Of a stretch of 64,000 bases of DNA, positions 26,911 through 38,163 are shown one piece after another. The first letter of the stretch is position 1; each line of letters starts with the position of its first letter. A program made the translations under genes and the position numbers. Source of the stretch: Bacteroidaceae bacterium (GTDB taxonomy: Bacteria; Bacteroidota; Bacteroidia; Bacteroidales; Bacteroidaceae); the NCBI GenBank assembly GCA_017551925.1, contig JAFZKA010000065.1, forward strand, positions 1 through 64,000. The letters are read 5' to 3'. Under the pieces are notes generated by a model. That model was given only the letters and a program-made list of their open reading frames with translations, had not been told where the DNA came from and did no database searches.

Positions 26911-28334
26911 TCAAGGCTCATCTTTTTCAGAACCTTTTTATTTATCTTGTATTTGTATTTCTTTCTGAGATTCTTGACCCACTGTTCCTCAAGGCTCTTC
27001 TGATAATCCTCAACCACCTGGGTAATCACGTCACGCACGCTTTCAGGAGCATCAATGACATTTCCTATCACATTGACATACGGAAATCCCTTGAGCGGTT
27101 CGAACTCACCCTCGCCAAAAACAAGTTTGTCAACATACGGATTCTGCCCCTTCTTGAAAATGCCGGTTTCAGATGATCCGCGCATGGCACGTACCTGTGA
27201 CTTTTTCTTGTTGAAAGTCACGATTGTATCAGCCCACTGACTTACAGGAAGCCCCTCAACAGCCGATTCTATTGAGTGGAACACATCCTCGTCAAGACAG
27301 AAAAAGACCATTCCCCTGAAAACAGGCTCTTCAAAACGGTATTTCTTGCGGTTTTTCTCAAAATAGGAGTTTATGCCCTCGGTATCCTTTGATGCCTTTT
27401 CCCATACCATGCGGTTGCTTATCTCAAAAAGCAGCAGTCCGTCATGATACTCCTGTGAAATAAAACCGAATTCCGGTTCAATCTCCTCAAGGACCTTATC
27501 CATATAGACAACGGCCGAGTCTTCGGGCATATCCCATGAGAACTTTTCAGAATAGTACCTGGCCTTGCGTCTGTAAGCCTCATCCATGATTTTCTTTTCA
27601 CCGCGCATCCATTCATAAATCTGATGACGGTTATCCTCATATGAACCAAGATCCCTGTGGGCGGCAGACATAATGATCATAAACGCATCATCAAACATGA
27701 AAGGTTCGGAATATTTTCCGGGAGCAAGAGTAAACAGGACATCGGCTATCTCATCAGGGAGTTGGTCACGTGACATCCATCCGCAGGCTCCTCCATCTTC
27801 GGCAAACCTGTCATTGGAATGCTTTTTTGCCAGTTTGGTAAAATCCTGTCCCGCTTCAAGGCACTTGTAAAGAGAATCTATGCGTGATATGCACGATTCA
27901 ATTTCTGCCGGATCCTCTGACTCGGGAATTGCCGATATCATCAGCATATAACTGAAACCGTCAGGACCAACTTCATTGACAGACTCCTCATAAGTCATGC
28001 GGGCGCACTCTTCAAGATACAGAGTATCAACCATATAGTCTTCAGCCTGCATGTCCCTGTACTCTTTAAACTCTTTGAGGAAAGACTCACTTTTGTCAAG
28101 ACCTTCATCAATGGCAGCCTGGACTTTCAACTTGAAGTTAAGGTACAGATCGGCATACTCCATGATCTCCTTACCTGTCTCAGTTTCGGCTACCCTGTTC
28201 TTTTTATAAAAATATTCAAGTTCAGACTTATGAATATCGTTCCCGTTCACACTGATGACCACAGGATCATCATTGTCGGCCAAGACAGGCAGACATAAGA
28301 GTGCGGAAACCACATAACTGAAAAAACGTTTCAT
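26907..28334 (-). CDS. PpiC-type periplasmic peptidyl-prolyl isomerase
   Basis: A 475-residue secreted protein with signal peptide (residues 1-19, ending VLADND) and SurA-like N domain (VISVNGNDIHKSELEYFYKK). The parvulin core at about 125-230 is marked by GGACGWMSRDQLPDEIADVLF and APGKYSEPF. It is the first of three successive foldase genes and lies 8 bases downstream of guaB. Family knowledge supports folding of outer-membrane proteins; redundancy or specialisation of the three is unknown. Confidence 0.88.
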   Translation of the reverse strand: MKRFFSYVVSALLCLPVLADNDDPVVISVNGNDIHKSELEYFYKKNRVAETETGKEIMEYADLYLNFKLKVQAAIDEGLDKSESFLKEFKEYRDMQAEDYMVDTLYLEECARMTYEESVNEVGPDGFSYMLMISAIPESEDPAEIESCISRIDSLYKCLEAGQDFTKLAKKHSNDRFAEDGGACGWMSRDQLPDEIADVLFTLAPGKYSEPFMFDDAFMIIMSAAHRDLGSYEDNRHQIYEWMRGEKKIMDEAYRRKARYYSEKFSWDMPEDSAVVYMDKVLEEIEPEFGFISQEYHDGLLLFEISNRMVWEKASKDTEGINSYFEKNRKKYRFEEPVFRGMVFFCLDEDVFHSIESAVEGLPVSQWADTIVTFNKKKSQVRAMRGSSETGIFKKGQNPYVDKLVFGEGEFEPLKGFPYVNVIGNVIDAPESVRDVITQVVEDYQKSLEEQWVKNLRKKYKYKINKKVLKKMSLE

Positions 28335-28342
28335 ATGGTTTG

Positions 28343-29818
28343 TTATTCGTGACGACTGTAGTTTGGTGCCTCACTGGTGATGGCCACATCATGCGGATGG
28401 CTCTCATTCATACCCGCATTGGTAATGCGTACGAACTTGGCGTCATGCAGTTTTTCAATGTTAGCCGCACCGCAGTAGCCCATTCCTGAACGCAGGCCGC
28501 CTGCCAACTGATAGACAACCTCATAAAGGGTTCCCTTGTAAGGAACACGTGCAGCAATGCCCTCAGGTACCAGTTTCTTGACATCCTTTTCACCGGCCTG
28601 GAAATAACGGTCCTTTGAGCCGTTCTCCATAGCCTCAAGTGAGCCCATACCACGATATGATTTGAACTTACGTCCGTTGAATATGATGGTCTCACCGGGA
28701 GACTCCTCTGTGCCGGCTACAAGAGAACCGAACATCACGCAGTCACCGCCTGCGGCAAGAGCCTTGACAACGTCACCTGAATAGCGCAGACCGCCGTCGG
28801 CAATGACGGGAACACCTGATCCCTTGATTGCACTGGCAACATCATAGATGGCTGAAATCTGCGGCACACCAATACCTGCAATGATACGTGTGGTGCATAT
28901 TGAACCAGGACCTATACCTACCTTGACGGCATCGGCACCGGCATCAACCAGCATCTTGGCGGCACCGGCAGTCGCAATATTGCCAACTACAATGTCAACG
29001 CCCTTGAAACTGGCCTTAGCCTCTTTGAGTTTCTCAACCACAGAGCGTGAATGACCGTGAGCGGTATCAATTACAATGGCATCGACACCAGCCTCAACCA
29101 AAGCCTCGATACGCTCCATTGAATCTGCTGTAACACCAACACCGCCGGCAACACGCAGACGCCCCTTGCTGTCCTTGCAGGCCATGGGTTTATCCTTGGC
29201 CTTGGTAATATCCTTGTAGGTGATAAGACCTATCAGTTTGCCGTTGTTGTCAACAACCGGCAGTTTCTCAATCTTGTTCTCCTGCAGAATCTGTGATGCT
29301 GCCTCCATATCAACCTGCTGATATGTGGTAACCAGATTCTCCTTGGTCATAACTTCCTCAATCTTGACGTCATAGTTGCGCTGGAACCTGAGGTCACGGT
29401 TCGTTACGATACCGCACAGTTTGCCGTCGGTCTCAACCACAGGTATTCCGCCGATATGGTACTCTGCCATAAGGGCAAGAGCGTCACGGATAGTATTCTC
29501 ACGATGAATTGTGATAGGATCATAAATCATACCGTTCTCGGCACGTTTTACTATTGCCACCTGACGGGCCTGCTCCTGGATTGACATATTCTTGTGGATT
29601 ACACCGATACCGCCTTCACGGGCAATGGCAATAGCCATACTTGATTCGGTTACGGTATCCATTGCAGCCGTCACGAACGGCAGATTCAGTGAAATGTTAC
29701 GAGAGAAACGCGATGCAAGCGAAACCTCACGCGGAAGTACCTCGGAATATGCAGGCATCAGCAGCACATCATCAAATGTGAGTCCTTCCATAACTACCCT
29801 ATCTTTCAAAAATGACAT
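28343..29818 (-). CDS. guaB: inosine-5'-monophosphate dehydrogenase
   Basis: A 491-residue IMPDH. The catalytic Cys loop is [20 protein letters not shown] at about residues 300-319. Two CBS domains (about 95-205) are inserted into the barrel. The flap carries MGSLEAM and the YFQ segment. The enzyme oxidises IMP to XMP with NAD+, the committed step to GMP. CBS domains normally bind adenine or guanine nucleotides allosterically. It sits between recQ and the foldase genes on one strand. Confidence 0.98.
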   Translation of the reverse strand: MSFLKDRVVMEGLTFDDVLLMPAYSEVLPREVSLASRFSRNISLNLPFVTAAMDTVTESSMAIAIAREGGIGVIHKNMSIQEQARQVAIVKRAENGMIYDPITIHRENTIRDALALMAEYHIGGIPVVETDGKLCGIVTNRDLRFQRNYDVKIEEVMTKENLVTTYQQVDMEAASQILQENKIEKLPVVDNNGKLIGLITYKDITKAKDKPMACKDSKGRLRVAGGVGVTADSMERIEALVEAGVDAIVIDTAHGHSRSVVEKLKEAKASFKGVDIVVGNIATAGAAKMLVDAGADAVKVGIGPGSICTTRIIAGIGVPQISAIYDVASAIKGSGVPVIADGGLRYSGDVVKALAAGGDCVMFGSLVAGTEESPGETIIFNGRKFKSYRGMGSLEAMENGSKDRYFQAGEKDVKKLVPEGIAARVPYKGTLYEVVYQLAGGLRSGMGYCGAANIEKLHDAKFVRITNAGMNESHPHDVAITSEAPNYSRHE

Positions 29819-29848
29819 CTTGATATGTTTTTATTGTTGTTTCAAAAA

Positions 29849-32029
29849 TCAGTTACCCATCTCTGATATGAACTTGATACGCACCAGACGTATCTCCTCT
29901 TCACTGTAGTCATCACCCAGTTCGTCAATGGCGTCATCAATGGAATCGCTCTCAGACTCCCTGAAATACTCATATATATCCTCTGAACGGTCCTCGTCCA
30001 TCACACTGTCAATGAAATAGTCTATATCCAGTTTGGTGCCGGAGTTGACTATGGCCTCAATTTCAGTAAGCAACTCATCAAAGTCTATGCCTTTGCTTAT
30101 TGCTATGTCATCAAGAGCCACCTTCATGTCAATGCTCTGTATGATGCTCACCTTGAGTTTGGATTTGTTGGCTACAGTACGTACGCGCAGATCCTCAGGG
30201 CGCTCAATCTCATTCTCCTCAACATGACGCTTGATCAGGTCTATGAAATCCTGGCCGTAACGTTTGGCCTTGCCTGCACCCACGCCCGGTATATTCTGCA
30301 GTTCATCAATCGTTACCGGATAGGTTGTGGCCATAGCCTCAAGTGAAGGATCCTGGAATATGACGTAAGGAGGCAACTGCAGGTGCTTGGAGAGTTTCTT
30401 GCGCAGGTCCTTGAGCATTGAATAGAGTTCAGGATCAACTGCAAATGAACCGCCTCCGCGCATCGGGCCTTCTGACTCGTCATCATCAAACTCCTTGTCC
30501 TCAACAATCATGAATGACTTGGGGTTCTTCATAAAGTCACGGCCCTCATCGGTTATCTTGAGCAGTCCGTAGTTCTCTACATCCTTCTTGATGTATCCTG
30601 CTATCAGAGCCTGGCGTATCACTGCGTTCCAGGTCTTTTCCTCCTCATCAGAGCCTGAACCGAACACCTCAAGGTCATCATGCATGTGGTCTGTGATCTC
30701 TGAGGTCTCCTTGCCAAGAAGCATGTCAATGATATAATCTGCCTTGAAGTTCTCCTTGACTGCCTGTATGCACTCCAGTACGGTCTCCAACAACTGCTGT
30801 GCCTCAACCCTCTTTTTGGGATTCAGACAGTTGTCACAGTTGCCGCAGTTATCCACCTCATAGTTCTCACCAAAGTAGTGCAGCAACAGTTTGCGGCGGC
30901 ATACCGATGACTCGCAGTATGCAGTGGTCTCAGCCAGCAACTGACGCCCTATATCCTGCTCGGCAAGAGGTTTGCCCTCAAGGAACTTTTCAAGTTTCTG
31001 TACATCCTTGCTGTTGTAGAAGGCTATGCACTGACCCTCACCACCGTCACGTCCGGCACGTCCGGTCTCCTGATAGTAGCCCTCAAGACTCTTGGGAATA
31101 TCGTAATGGATTACATAGCGTACATCGGGTTTGTCAATACCCATACCGAACGCAATGGTAGCCACAATCACGTCAATCTTCTCCATTATGAAGGCGTCCT
31201 GAGTCTTGGAGCGTGCGGCAGCCTCCATTCCGGCGTGATAAGCCATGGCCGATATGTCATTGGCCTGCAGTATCTCGGCCAGTTCCTCAACCTTTTTGCG
31301 GGAGAGGCAGTAAATAATACCTGACTTGCCGGGATTGGCCTTGATGAACTTTATTATATCCTTGTCAACATTCTTGGTCTTGGGCCTTACCTCATAGTAC
31401 AGGTTCGGACGGTTGAATGATGACTTGAAATCCTTGGCATCCTGTATGCCCAGGTTCTTCTTGATGTCGTCACGCACCTTGTTGGTGGCAGTGGCAGTCA
31501 GGGCAATGATAGGAGCCAGTCCTATCTCCTTGACTATATCGCGTATCTTGCGGTACTCCGGGCGGAAATCATGTCCCCACTCCGATATGCAGTGCGCCTC
31601 ATCAATGGCGTAGAATGATATTTTGATCTTTTTGAGAAAATCCACATTCTCCTCTTTGGTAAGTGACTCGGGAGCCACATACAGAAGTTTGGTCTTGCCT
31701 TCAAGTATATCTGCCTTGACAAGGTCTATTGAGGTCTTGCTGAGAGAGGAATTGATAAAATGGGCTATTCCGTCCTCCTCACCCAGGTTGCGCATGGCAT
31801 CAACCTGATTCTTCATGAGAGCGATGAGAGGCGATATGACAATGGCGGTTCCGTCCATCACAAGAGCGGGAAGTTGATAGCATAACGATTTGCCGCCACC
31901 TGTAGGCATAAGAACGAATGTATCGTTTCCTCCCAACAGATTACGTATAATAGCCTCCTGGTCTCCTTTGAAAGTGTCAAAACCAAAATGGACTTTCAGG
32001 ATTTCCTGCAGATTAACATCTTTTGCCAT
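29849..32029 (-). CDS. recQ: ATP-dependent DNA helicase RecQ
   Basis: A 726-residue RecQ. Motif I is MPTGGGKSLCYQLP, motif II DEAH (AIDEAHCISEWGHDFRP), and motif VI QETGRAGRDG. The RQC zinc-binding cysteines follow (CRRKLLLHYFG then CGNCDNC). An HRDC domain sits at about 535-615 and an acidic tail closes the protein. It unwinds recombination intermediates and stalled forks 3' to 5'. The C-terminal 110-residue extension beyond HRDC is longer than in E. coli (609 residues). Confidence 0.96.
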   Translation of the reverse strand: MAKDVNLQEILKVHFGFDTFKGDQEAIIRNLLGGNDTFVLMPTGGGKSLCYQLPALVMDGTAIVISPLIALMKNQVDAMRNLGEEDGIAHFINSSLSKTSIDLVKADILEGKTKLLYVAPESLTKEENVDFLKKIKISFYAIDEAHCISEWGHDFRPEYRKIRDIVKEIGLAPIIALTATATNKVRDDIKKNLGIQDAKDFKSSFNRPNLYYEVRPKTKNVDKDIIKFIKANPGKSGIIYCLSRKKVEELAEILQANDISAMAYHAGMEAAARSKTQDAFIMEKIDVIVATIAFGMGIDKPDVRYVIHYDIPKSLEGYYQETGRAGRDGGEGQCIAFYNSKDVQKLEKFLEGKPLAEQDIGRQLLAETTAYCESSVCRRKLLLHYFGENYEVDNCGNCDNCLNPKKRVEAQQLLETVLECIQAVKENFKADYIIDMLLGKETSEITDHMHDDLEVFGSGSDEEEKTWNAVIRQALIAGYIKKDVENYGLLKITDEGRDFMKNPKSFMIVEDKEFDDDESEGPMRGGGSFAVDPELYSMLKDLRKKLSKHLQLPPYVIFQDPSLEAMATTYPVTIDELQNIPGVGAGKAKRYGQDFIDLIKRHVEENEIERPEDLRVRTVANKSKLKVSIIQSIDMKVALDDIAISKGIDFDELLTEIEAIVNSGTKLDIDYFIDSVMDEDRSEDIYEYFRESESDSIDDAIDELGDDYSEEEIRLVRIKFISEMGN

Positions 32030-32178
32030 ACCAATAATTATAAAGCATCCGTTCTATCTCAAGAGATAGAAAAACAAAGTTAAGTACAAGAATATTATTC
32101 TTGCAAACTTTTTGCCAAAAAAAACTGCAAAAAAATATAATAAAACGCGCTTGACGCGGGCAGGACTACCGCAGGCTT

Positions 32179-33408
32179 TCAGGAGTTCTCAAACACGGCT
32201 CCGTCGGCCTTATCCAACTGCTGCTTTGCGTAATCCAGGGTCACTGTGTAACTCTTTTTTCCCGATGAAGGAATCTCATACATTGCGTCTATCATTATGG
32301 TCTCCACGATTGACCTGAGTCCACGCGCACCCAGTTTGAACTCTATGGCCTTGTCAACAATGAAATCAAGGACCTCAGGCTGGAACTTGAGCTCCACTCC
32401 GTCCAACTTGAATATTTTGGTATATTGTTTTACAATTGAGTTCTTGGGTTCTGTCAGGATATTGCGCAATGCAGTACGGTCAAGCGGCTGCAGGCTGGTA
32501 ACCACCGGCAGACGTCCTATAATTTCAGGAATGAGTCCGAAAGACTTGAGATCCTGCGGCGCAACGTATTTCATAAGGTTGTTCAGATCAACCTTGCTGC
32601 GCTGTTCAACTGACTCAAAACCGACCACCTGTGTATTCAGACGGTTTGCAATCTTACGCTCAATACCGTCAAATGCGCCTCCGCAGATAAACAGTATGTT
32701 CTTGGTGTCAACCTGAATGAATTTCTGTTCTGGATGCTTGCGGCCACCCTGAGGCGGTACATTGACAACAGAACCTTCAAGGAGTTTCAGCAGGCCCTGC
32801 TGAACACCCTCACCGCTTACGTCACGTGTTATTGAGGGATTGTCGCTCTTTCGGGCTATCTTGTCAATCTCATCAATGAACACTATTCCGCGTTCTGCGG
32901 CATCAACATCATAATCAGCCACCTGCAACAGACGTGACAGGATACTCTCAACATCCTCACCCACATATCCGGCCTCAGTGAGCACCGTAGCGTCAACAAT
33001 GGTGAAAGGCACCTTGAGCAGACGTGCTATGGTCTTGGCCAGAAGTGTCTTGCCCGTTCCGGTAGCACCTACCAGGATTATGTTGCTCTTTTCAATGTCA
33101 ACATCATCATTACCCGGCTGGGTTATGCGTTTGTAATGGTTATAGACAGCAACAGAAAGATAGCGCTTGGCTGCATCCTGACCAATCACATAGTCATCAA
33201 GAAATTTCTTGATCTCTTTGGGCTTGGGTACGGAATCCATGGTGAAAGAAGGTTTGGGACCGCCCTCCTTTGAGTCACGGACAATCTCAGCCGCACGTTC
33301 CACGCACTCATTGCAGATACAGCCGTCAATTCCGGTTATAAGAAACTCAACCTCCTTGTCTGACCGTCCGCAGAAACTGCAACTTCTGCCTTTCTTAACT
33401 CCTGCCAT
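32179..33408 (-). CDS. clpX: ClpXP protease ATPase subunit ClpX
   Basis: A 409-residue AAA+ unfoldase. The N-terminal zinc domain ([11 protein letters not shown] then CICNEC) recognises substrates and adaptors. Walker A is GATGTGKT, Walker [11 protein letters not shown], and the pore and sensor regions follow. IGF-type loops for ClpP docking lie in the C-terminal half. It forms a hexamer feeding unfolded proteins into ClpP. It starts 8 bases after clpP in the tig-clpP-clpX operon. Confidence 0.98.
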   Translation of the reverse strand: MAGVKKGRSCSFCGRSDKEVEFLITGIDGCICNECVERAAEIVRDSKEGGPKPSFTMDSVPKPKEIKKFLDDYVIGQDAAKRYLSVAVYNHYKRITQPGNDDVDIEKSNIILVGATGTGKTLLAKTIARLLKVPFTIVDATVLTEAGYVGEDVESILSRLLQVADYDVDAAERGIVFIDEIDKIARKSDNPSITRDVSGEGVQQGLLKLLEGSVVNVPPQGGRKHPEQKFIQVDTKNILFICGGAFDGIERKIANRLNTQVVGFESVEQRSKVDLNNLMKYVAPQDLKSFGLIPEIIGRLPVVTSLQPLDRTALRNILTEPKNSIVKQYTKIFKLDGVELKFQPEVLDFIVDKAIEFKLGARGLRSIVETIMIDAMYEIPSSGKKSYTVTLDYAKQQLDKADGAVFENS

Positions 33409-33416
33409 CAGAACCT

Positions 33417-34082
33417 TTATTTACGTTTTTCCAGAACCTGGTCAATCATTCCGTACTCCTTGGCCTCCTGTGCCGTCATCCAGTAGTCACGGTCACTGTC
33501 TGCCCAAACCTTATCAAACGGAGTATGTGAATGCTCTGAAATGATGGTGTAAAGTTCTTTCTTTAATTTCTGAATCTCACGGGCCGTTATTTCAATGTCA
33601 CTTGCCTGACCCTGAACACCGCCTAAAGGCTGATGTATCATAACCCGGCTGTGAGGCAATGCAGAACGCTTTCCCTCCTGGCCTGATACCAGAAGTACGG
33701 CAGCCATACTGGCAGCCATACCGGTGCAGATGGTGGCAACCGGGCTTGAAATGAACTGCATGGTATCATAAATTCCCAGACCGGCGGTTACGCTTCCGCC
33801 GGGGGAATTCAGATATATCGATATCTCCTTGGATGAATCCACAGAATCCAGGTAAAGCAACTGTGCCTGAATGGTGTTGGCGGTATAGTCATTGATTTCC
33901 GTTCCCAGAAATATGATGCGGTCCATCATCAGGCGGGAGAACACATCCATCTGGGTCACATTCAACTGACGCTCCTCCAGAATATAGGGGTTCAAATACT
34001 GTGATTCTGCCTTTAAGACATCATCAAGAACCTGGCTGTTCATGCCCAGGTGCCCGGTAGCGAATTTGCGGAAATCGTCCAT
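33417..34082 (-). CDS. clpP: ATP-dependent Clp protease proteolytic subunit
   Basis: A 221-residue serine peptidase. The nucleophile Ser lies in [12 protein letters not shown], the catalytic His in [12 protein letters not shown], and the Asp further C-terminal in the handle. [19 protein letters not shown] forms the substrate groove. Fourteen subunits form a barrel that degrades proteins delivered by ClpX. It lies between tig and clpX with a 21-base spacer to tig. Confidence 0.98.
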   Translation of the reverse strand: MDDFRKFATGHLGMNSQVLDDVLKAESQYLNPYILEERQLNVTQMDVFSRLMMDRIIFLGTEINDYTANTIQAQLLYLDSVDSSKEISIYLNSPGGSVTAGLGIYDTMQFISSPVATICTGMAASMAAVLLVSGQEGKRSALPHSRVMIHQPLGGVQGQASDIEITAREIQKLKKELYTIISEHSHTPFDKVWADSDRDYWMTAQEAKEYGMIDQVLEKRK

Positions 34083-34103
34083 TCTGATATGTTTATATTG
34101 TTC

Positions 34104-35495
34104 TTACTTCTTAGCGGCTTTCTTTGCCTTGGGCTCAGCGGGAGTTGCAGGCTCAAAGAGTTTGTTGAACTCATCAACGGTAACCTTCTTGTTCTTGAGT
34201 TTGACCTCACCCTTGAGAGCGGCGGTCAGTTTGGTCTCAATGGCACGGTTTACCAGGCCGTCAACGGTCTCACGTTTCTTGAGCATCTCCTTTGAGTAGT
34301 TGTCAAGCAACTCGTCAGGAATGTTCATCATTCCGTACTGTGCGAACTGGGCGCGGGTTGCCTCACGTGCCATAGCCTTGATGTCATCATCCTCAACCTT
34401 GATGCTGTATTTCTCAACCAACTTCTCCTGAATCAGGTGCCATGTGAGTTCCTCAAGGCTGCGCTGGAATGTAGCCTCATCCTGCTCTGCATCGGGCTTG
34501 TTGGCCTTCATGATACGCTTGAGCAGATCCTCGGCATACTCCAGTTTACCGACCTTCTCCATAAGATAGGCACGTACATCAAGCAGGAACTTGTAGTCGC
34601 TGTCAGGAACAAAACTCTTGGCGATTGACTCCTCAACCTTGGCGCGGAAACCGGCCTCATCCTTGACTGCATCCTTGCCGAATACATGGTCAAAGAGTTC
34701 CTGATTGAGTTCACTTTCAACAAAACGTGTAATATCCTGAACTGTGAGTGAAAAATCAGCGTCAATGCCTTCAACCTCTTCTTTCTTCCTGTTAAGGAGT
34801 GAAGATATCTCTATGGCGTTGCCCTCATAAGCCTTGGCGGGGTTGAATACTATAGCGGCACCCTTCTTGGCCTTGGCAAAGAGTTTCTTCTGAGCCTCAT
34901 CCTTGATATACTGAGGCATAAGTGTTGCACCCTCTACAACGATACCGTCCTCCTTGGCTGAACCGTCTGCGCCCAGTTCCACCAACTGGCCCTTGATTAC
35001 ATCATTCTCCTTGTAACTGTCAACCTGCTCATATTTGCCGCCCTGCTGAGCGTAAGCCTTGACCTGGTTGTTTACCATCTCCTCTGAAACCTTGATCTCA
35101 TAGTAGGTGATAGCGTCATCCTTACCTATCTCAGCATTGAACTGCGGTGCAAGTGCAATATCAAAGTAGAATGTCAGATTGTCATCATCAAGGCTCAACC
35201 CTGCCTCCTTCTCATCATTTGGCAGAGGCTCACCAAGCATATCAATCTTGTTGTCCTTAATGTAACCGTAGATTTTCTCCTGAAGGATCTTGTTAATCTC
35301 ATCGGCCTTTACCTGCTTGCCGTACATTTTCTGCACGAGTCCCATGGGAACCATTCCCGGACGGAAACCCGGCATCTGGATTTTCTTTTTGGCATCTTTA
35401 AGTGCCTTGTCAACATTCTCCTGATAATCAGCCTTTTCCATGCTGATGGTAAGCAGACCCTGTGCCTTGCTTACATTCTCAAACTTTACGTTCAT
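34104..35495 (-). CDS. tig: trigger factor
   Basis: A 463-residue ribosome-associated chaperone. The N-terminal ribosome-binding domain carries the MPGFRPGMVPMGLV loop, a variant of the GFRxGxxP signature. The middle FKBP-like domain appears divergent and may lack strong isomerase activity, while the C-terminal helical chaperone arms end in a Lys/Ala-rich tail. It binds nascent chains at the exit tunnel. It heads a conserved tig-clpP-clpX operon. Confidence 0.94.
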   Translation of the reverse strand: MNVKFENVSKAQGLLTISMEKADYQENVDKALKDAKKKIQMPGFRPGMVPMGLVQKMYGKQVKADEINKILQEKIYGYIKDNKIDMLGEPLPNDEKEAGLSLDDDNLTFYFDIALAPQFNAEIGKDDAITYYEIKVSEEMVNNQVKAYAQQGGKYEQVDSYKENDVIKGQLVELGADGSAKEDGIVVEGATLMPQYIKDEAQKKLFAKAKKGAAIVFNPAKAYEGNAIEISSLLNRKKEEVEGIDADFSLTVQDITRFVESELNQELFDHVFGKDAVKDEAGFRAKVEESIAKSFVPDSDYKFLLDVRAYLMEKVGKLEYAEDLLKRIMKANKPDAEQDEATFQRSLEELTWHLIQEKLVEKYSIKVEDDDIKAMAREATRAQFAQYGMMNIPDELLDNYSKEMLKKRETVDGLVNRAIETKLTAALKGEVKLKNKKVTVDEFNKLFEPATPAEPKAKKAAKK

Positions 35496-35575
35496 TCTCT
35501 GTTATAATTGTCTGTTACTTTATTCCTTAATACCGGCGAATCATCAAAATCTTTCAACCACCTTATTTTAGACCG

Positions 35576-35715
35576 CGAAATTACTGCAATAATAGCAAAC
35601 TGAAAAATAATTCAATTTTTTTTGCATTATCAGTGACACTCATTTGATATTTATCCCGACGCATAACGGACTGCTCCCAATTACTTTGCAATGTTTTCCG
35701 GTTTTACTATCTTTG
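35576..35715. promoter_or_regulatory. intergenic promoters for tig and lptB
   Basis: For the plus strand, TTTG at 35686-35689, an 18-base spacer and TATCTTTG at 35708-35715 form a strong lptB promoter, placing the transcription start just before the ATG at 35724. For the minus strand, TAATTTCG (35583-35576) is a plausible tig -7 element with an 80-base leader. The rest of the gap is AT-rich with no gene. Confidence 0.6.
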
Positions 35716-35723
35716 CACTTACT

Positions 35724-36503
35724 ATGGAAGAAATCATTCAGGAAACAGCATCTGACCACAAGATGGTTCTCAGGACTGAGAATCTTGTAAAACGCTACGG
35801 CAAGCGCACCGTGGTAAACCAGGTCTCTTTTGATGTGAAACAGGGTGAGATAGTAGGTCTGCTCGGTCCAAACGGAGCCGGCAAGACCACTTCATTCTAT
35901 ATGACCACCGGCCTTATCACACCTAATGAAGGCCACATCTACCTTGACGAGCAGGATATTACTGATTACCCCGTATACAAGCGGGCCCGTGCCGGCGTAG
36001 GCTACCTGGCTCAGGAGGCCAGCGTTTTCCGCAAGATGAGTGTTGAGGACAATATCGCTTCGGTGCTTGAACTTACCGGAAAGCCGCTTGACTACCAGCG
36101 TGACAAACTGGAGAGCCTTATAGCAGAGTTCAGGTTGCAGAAAGTGCGCAAGAACCTGGGTGACCGACTGTCAGGCGGTGAACGCCGCCGTACCGAGATA
36201 GCCCGATGCCTGGCCATCGAGCCCAAATTCATAATGCTTGACGAGCCTTTTGCCGGCGTTGACCCTATTGCCGTTGAAGATATCCAGCAGATTGTGTGGA
36301 AACTCAAGGACCGCAACATAGGTATTCTCATAACTGACCACAACGTACACGAGACTCTCAGTATCACGGACCGTGCATACCTTCTGTTTGAGGGCCGTAT
36401 CCTGTTCCAGGGAACGCCCGAGGAACTGGCAGAAAATCCTATTGTAAGGGAAAAATACCTGAGCCAGAGTTTTGAACTCAAAAAGAAGAATTTCCAGAAA
36501 TAG
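35724..36503 (+). CDS. lptB: LPS export ABC transporter ATP-binding protein
   Basis: A 259-residue ABC ATPase. Walker A is [10 protein letters not shown], the signature [12 protein letters not shown], Walker [13 protein letters not shown], and the switch His lies in ITDHN. It powers LptFG extraction of LPS from the inner membrane. An in-frame ATG at 35691 is excluded because the promoter lies between it and 35724; MVLRTEN at 35763 is a possible alternative. The next gene starts one base after its stop codon. Confidence 0.95.
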   Translation: MEEIIQETASDHKMVLRTENLVKRYGKRTVVNQVSFDVKQGEIVGLLGPNGAGKTTSFYMTTGLITPNEGHIYLDEQDITDYPVYKRARAGVGYLAQEASVFRKMSVEDNIASVLELTGKPLDYQRDKLESLIAEFRLQKVRKNLGDRLSGGERRRTEIARCLAIEPKFIMLDEPFAGVDPIAVEDIQQIVWKLKDRNIGILITDHNVHETLSITDRAYLLFEGRILFQGTPEELAENPIVREKYLSQSFELKKKNFQK

Positions 36504-36504
36504 A

Positions 36505-38145
36505 ATGAGAGTCATAAGACACATATTGACTGTCCTGACTTGTATCTCTTTTTTCACATCAGGTTTTGCAATCCAGACAAGAAAACACCCCGTAATGCCT
36601 GTCCAGGATTACGTAGCCGTTACTGACCGTGACAATCCCGCGCTATGGGAGGTCCCGCAGTCCCTTACCAAAGCCGCCGTTCCGGGAGCATATTCCACAA
36701 GAAACGTTCCCAGAACAGGCAACCGTGAATATCTTACCGTACTTGTTGATTTTACTGACACCCGCTTTTCCATTCAGGATACGGCCAAACTGAGAAATTA
36801 TTATGACCGTATGTTCAATGAAAAGGATTTCTCGCCCAAAACTCCGTCAGTATATAAGAGTCTGGTCATCAACCCCGCCAAGGGCAGCGTATCGGATTAT
36901 TACCGTGACCAGTCATTCGGAAAATTCAATCCCAGTTTCAAAATAGTGGGCCCGATACATGCGTCACAGGACTTTGCATATTATGGCAAGAACAGCGGCG
37001 GCAATGACCGTTACGTTGACAGACTTGTACGTGAGATCATTGATTCCATCAGCGCCCAAGGCCAGATTGACCTGACGCGCTACTCTGTAAACGGAGCGAT
37101 AGAAAACCTTTGCGTCATATATGCCGGCGTGGGTGAAAACTATGATTATGCCGATGTGAACAGAATTTTTCCGCATGCAGACTCCATACAGAATGTCAAT
37201 GGTTTCAAAAAAGTTTTCTTTGCCTGTGCGTGTGAACTTTTTTGGGACAGTGACACCATATTTGACGGCATAGGAACAATCTGTCATGAATTTGCCCATA
37301 CGCTCGGACTGCCTGACTTCTATAACAAATCCTCAGCCTCAGGCGCCATTTCAAACGCAGCAATGGGATATTGGAGTCTCATGGACTACGGCAATTATGA
37401 GAATGAGGGATTCTCACCCGTAGGCCTCACGGCCTTTGAGAAATATTCACTCGGATGGATGGATATTGAGGAAATCAAGGCCCCTGGTCACTATACCCTT
37501 TCTGCCGATATCAGTCAGGAACCGGACCCTGAACACGGTATCTGTTCAGCATACCGCATCAACACTGAAGATGACAACACGTTCATCATACTGGAGAATC
37601 ATGCAAAAACAGGCTGGTACAAATACCATGCAGCCGAGGGGCTTATGGTTACCGGTGTCAGATATGACAACTACAGTTGGAGCAGTAACCTGATAAACTC
37701 CACCTCATCAAACCTGTACAAACGGTTCCTTATTTTCCCTGCTGACAACAATTACTCCCGCACTTCAAACGCCGGTGACCTGTTTCCCTACCAGGATGTT
37801 GACAGCATAACCGTAAATGGCAAACCTGCACTCTTACTGGCCTCAAATACACCCCGATACTCTGTTTATGACATACGCAAACAGGGCAATATCATATCAT
37901 TCAATGTAGGTAAAGACAGGGCATCCGGCTTGGAGAACCGGTCAGCAACAGATATCTCAATAAACCTGACTAACGGGGAACTGTCTGTCACCGCACCTGT
38001 AGGATCAGTCGTCACCGTTCATGACATATCGGGGCGCATGGTTTCCAGGACCGTTACAAGCCAGGCTACTCAGGTGATTGCACTGCCTGGGCGCGGAGTC
38101 TGGATTGTCAAGTGCGGGAACACCGTTCGCAAAATCAATTATTAG
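36505..38145 (+). CDS. M6 family metalloprotease with T9SS type A sorting domain
   Basis: A 546-residue secreted protease. Signal peptide covers about residues 1-22. The zinc site is CHEFAHTLGLPDFY (HExxHxxGxxD) near residue 260, followed by a Met-turn-like NAAMGYWSLMDYG. The last 70 residues form an Ig-like beta module ending VTVHDISGRMVSR, GVWIVKCGNTVRKI, which is the Por-type (T9SS type A) C-terminal signal. The protein is probably exported and cell-anchored or released by type IX secretion, whose PorQ is at 48974. It starts right after lptB but is unrelated in function. Confidence 0.88.
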   Translation: MRVIRHILTVLTCISFFTSGFAIQTRKHPVMPVQDYVAVTDRDNPALWEVPQSLTKAAVPGAYSTRNVPRTGNREYLTVLVDFTDTRFSIQDTAKLRNYYDRMFNEKDFSPKTPSVYKSLVINPAKGSVSDYYRDQSFGKFNPSFKIVGPIHASQDFAYYGKNSGGNDRYVDRLVREIIDSISAQGQIDLTRYSVNGAIENLCVIYAGVGENYDYADVNRIFPHADSIQNVNGFKKVFFACACELFWDSDTIFDGIGTICHEFAHTLGLPDFYNKSSASGAISNAAMGYWSLMDYGNYENEGFSPVGLTAFEKYSLGWMDIEEIKAPGHYTLSADISQEPDPEHGICSAYRINTEDDNTFIILENHAKTGWYKYHAAEGLMVTGVRYDNYSWSSNLINSTSSNLYKRFLIFPADNNYSRTSNAGDLFPYQDVDSITVNGKPALLLASNTPRYSVYDIRKQGNIISFNVGKDRASGLENRSATDISINLTNGELSVTAPVGSVVTVHDISGRMVSRTVTSQATQVIALPGRGVWIVKCGNTVRKINY

Positions 38146-38163
38146 TCTCGCAGAAGTCCTTTT

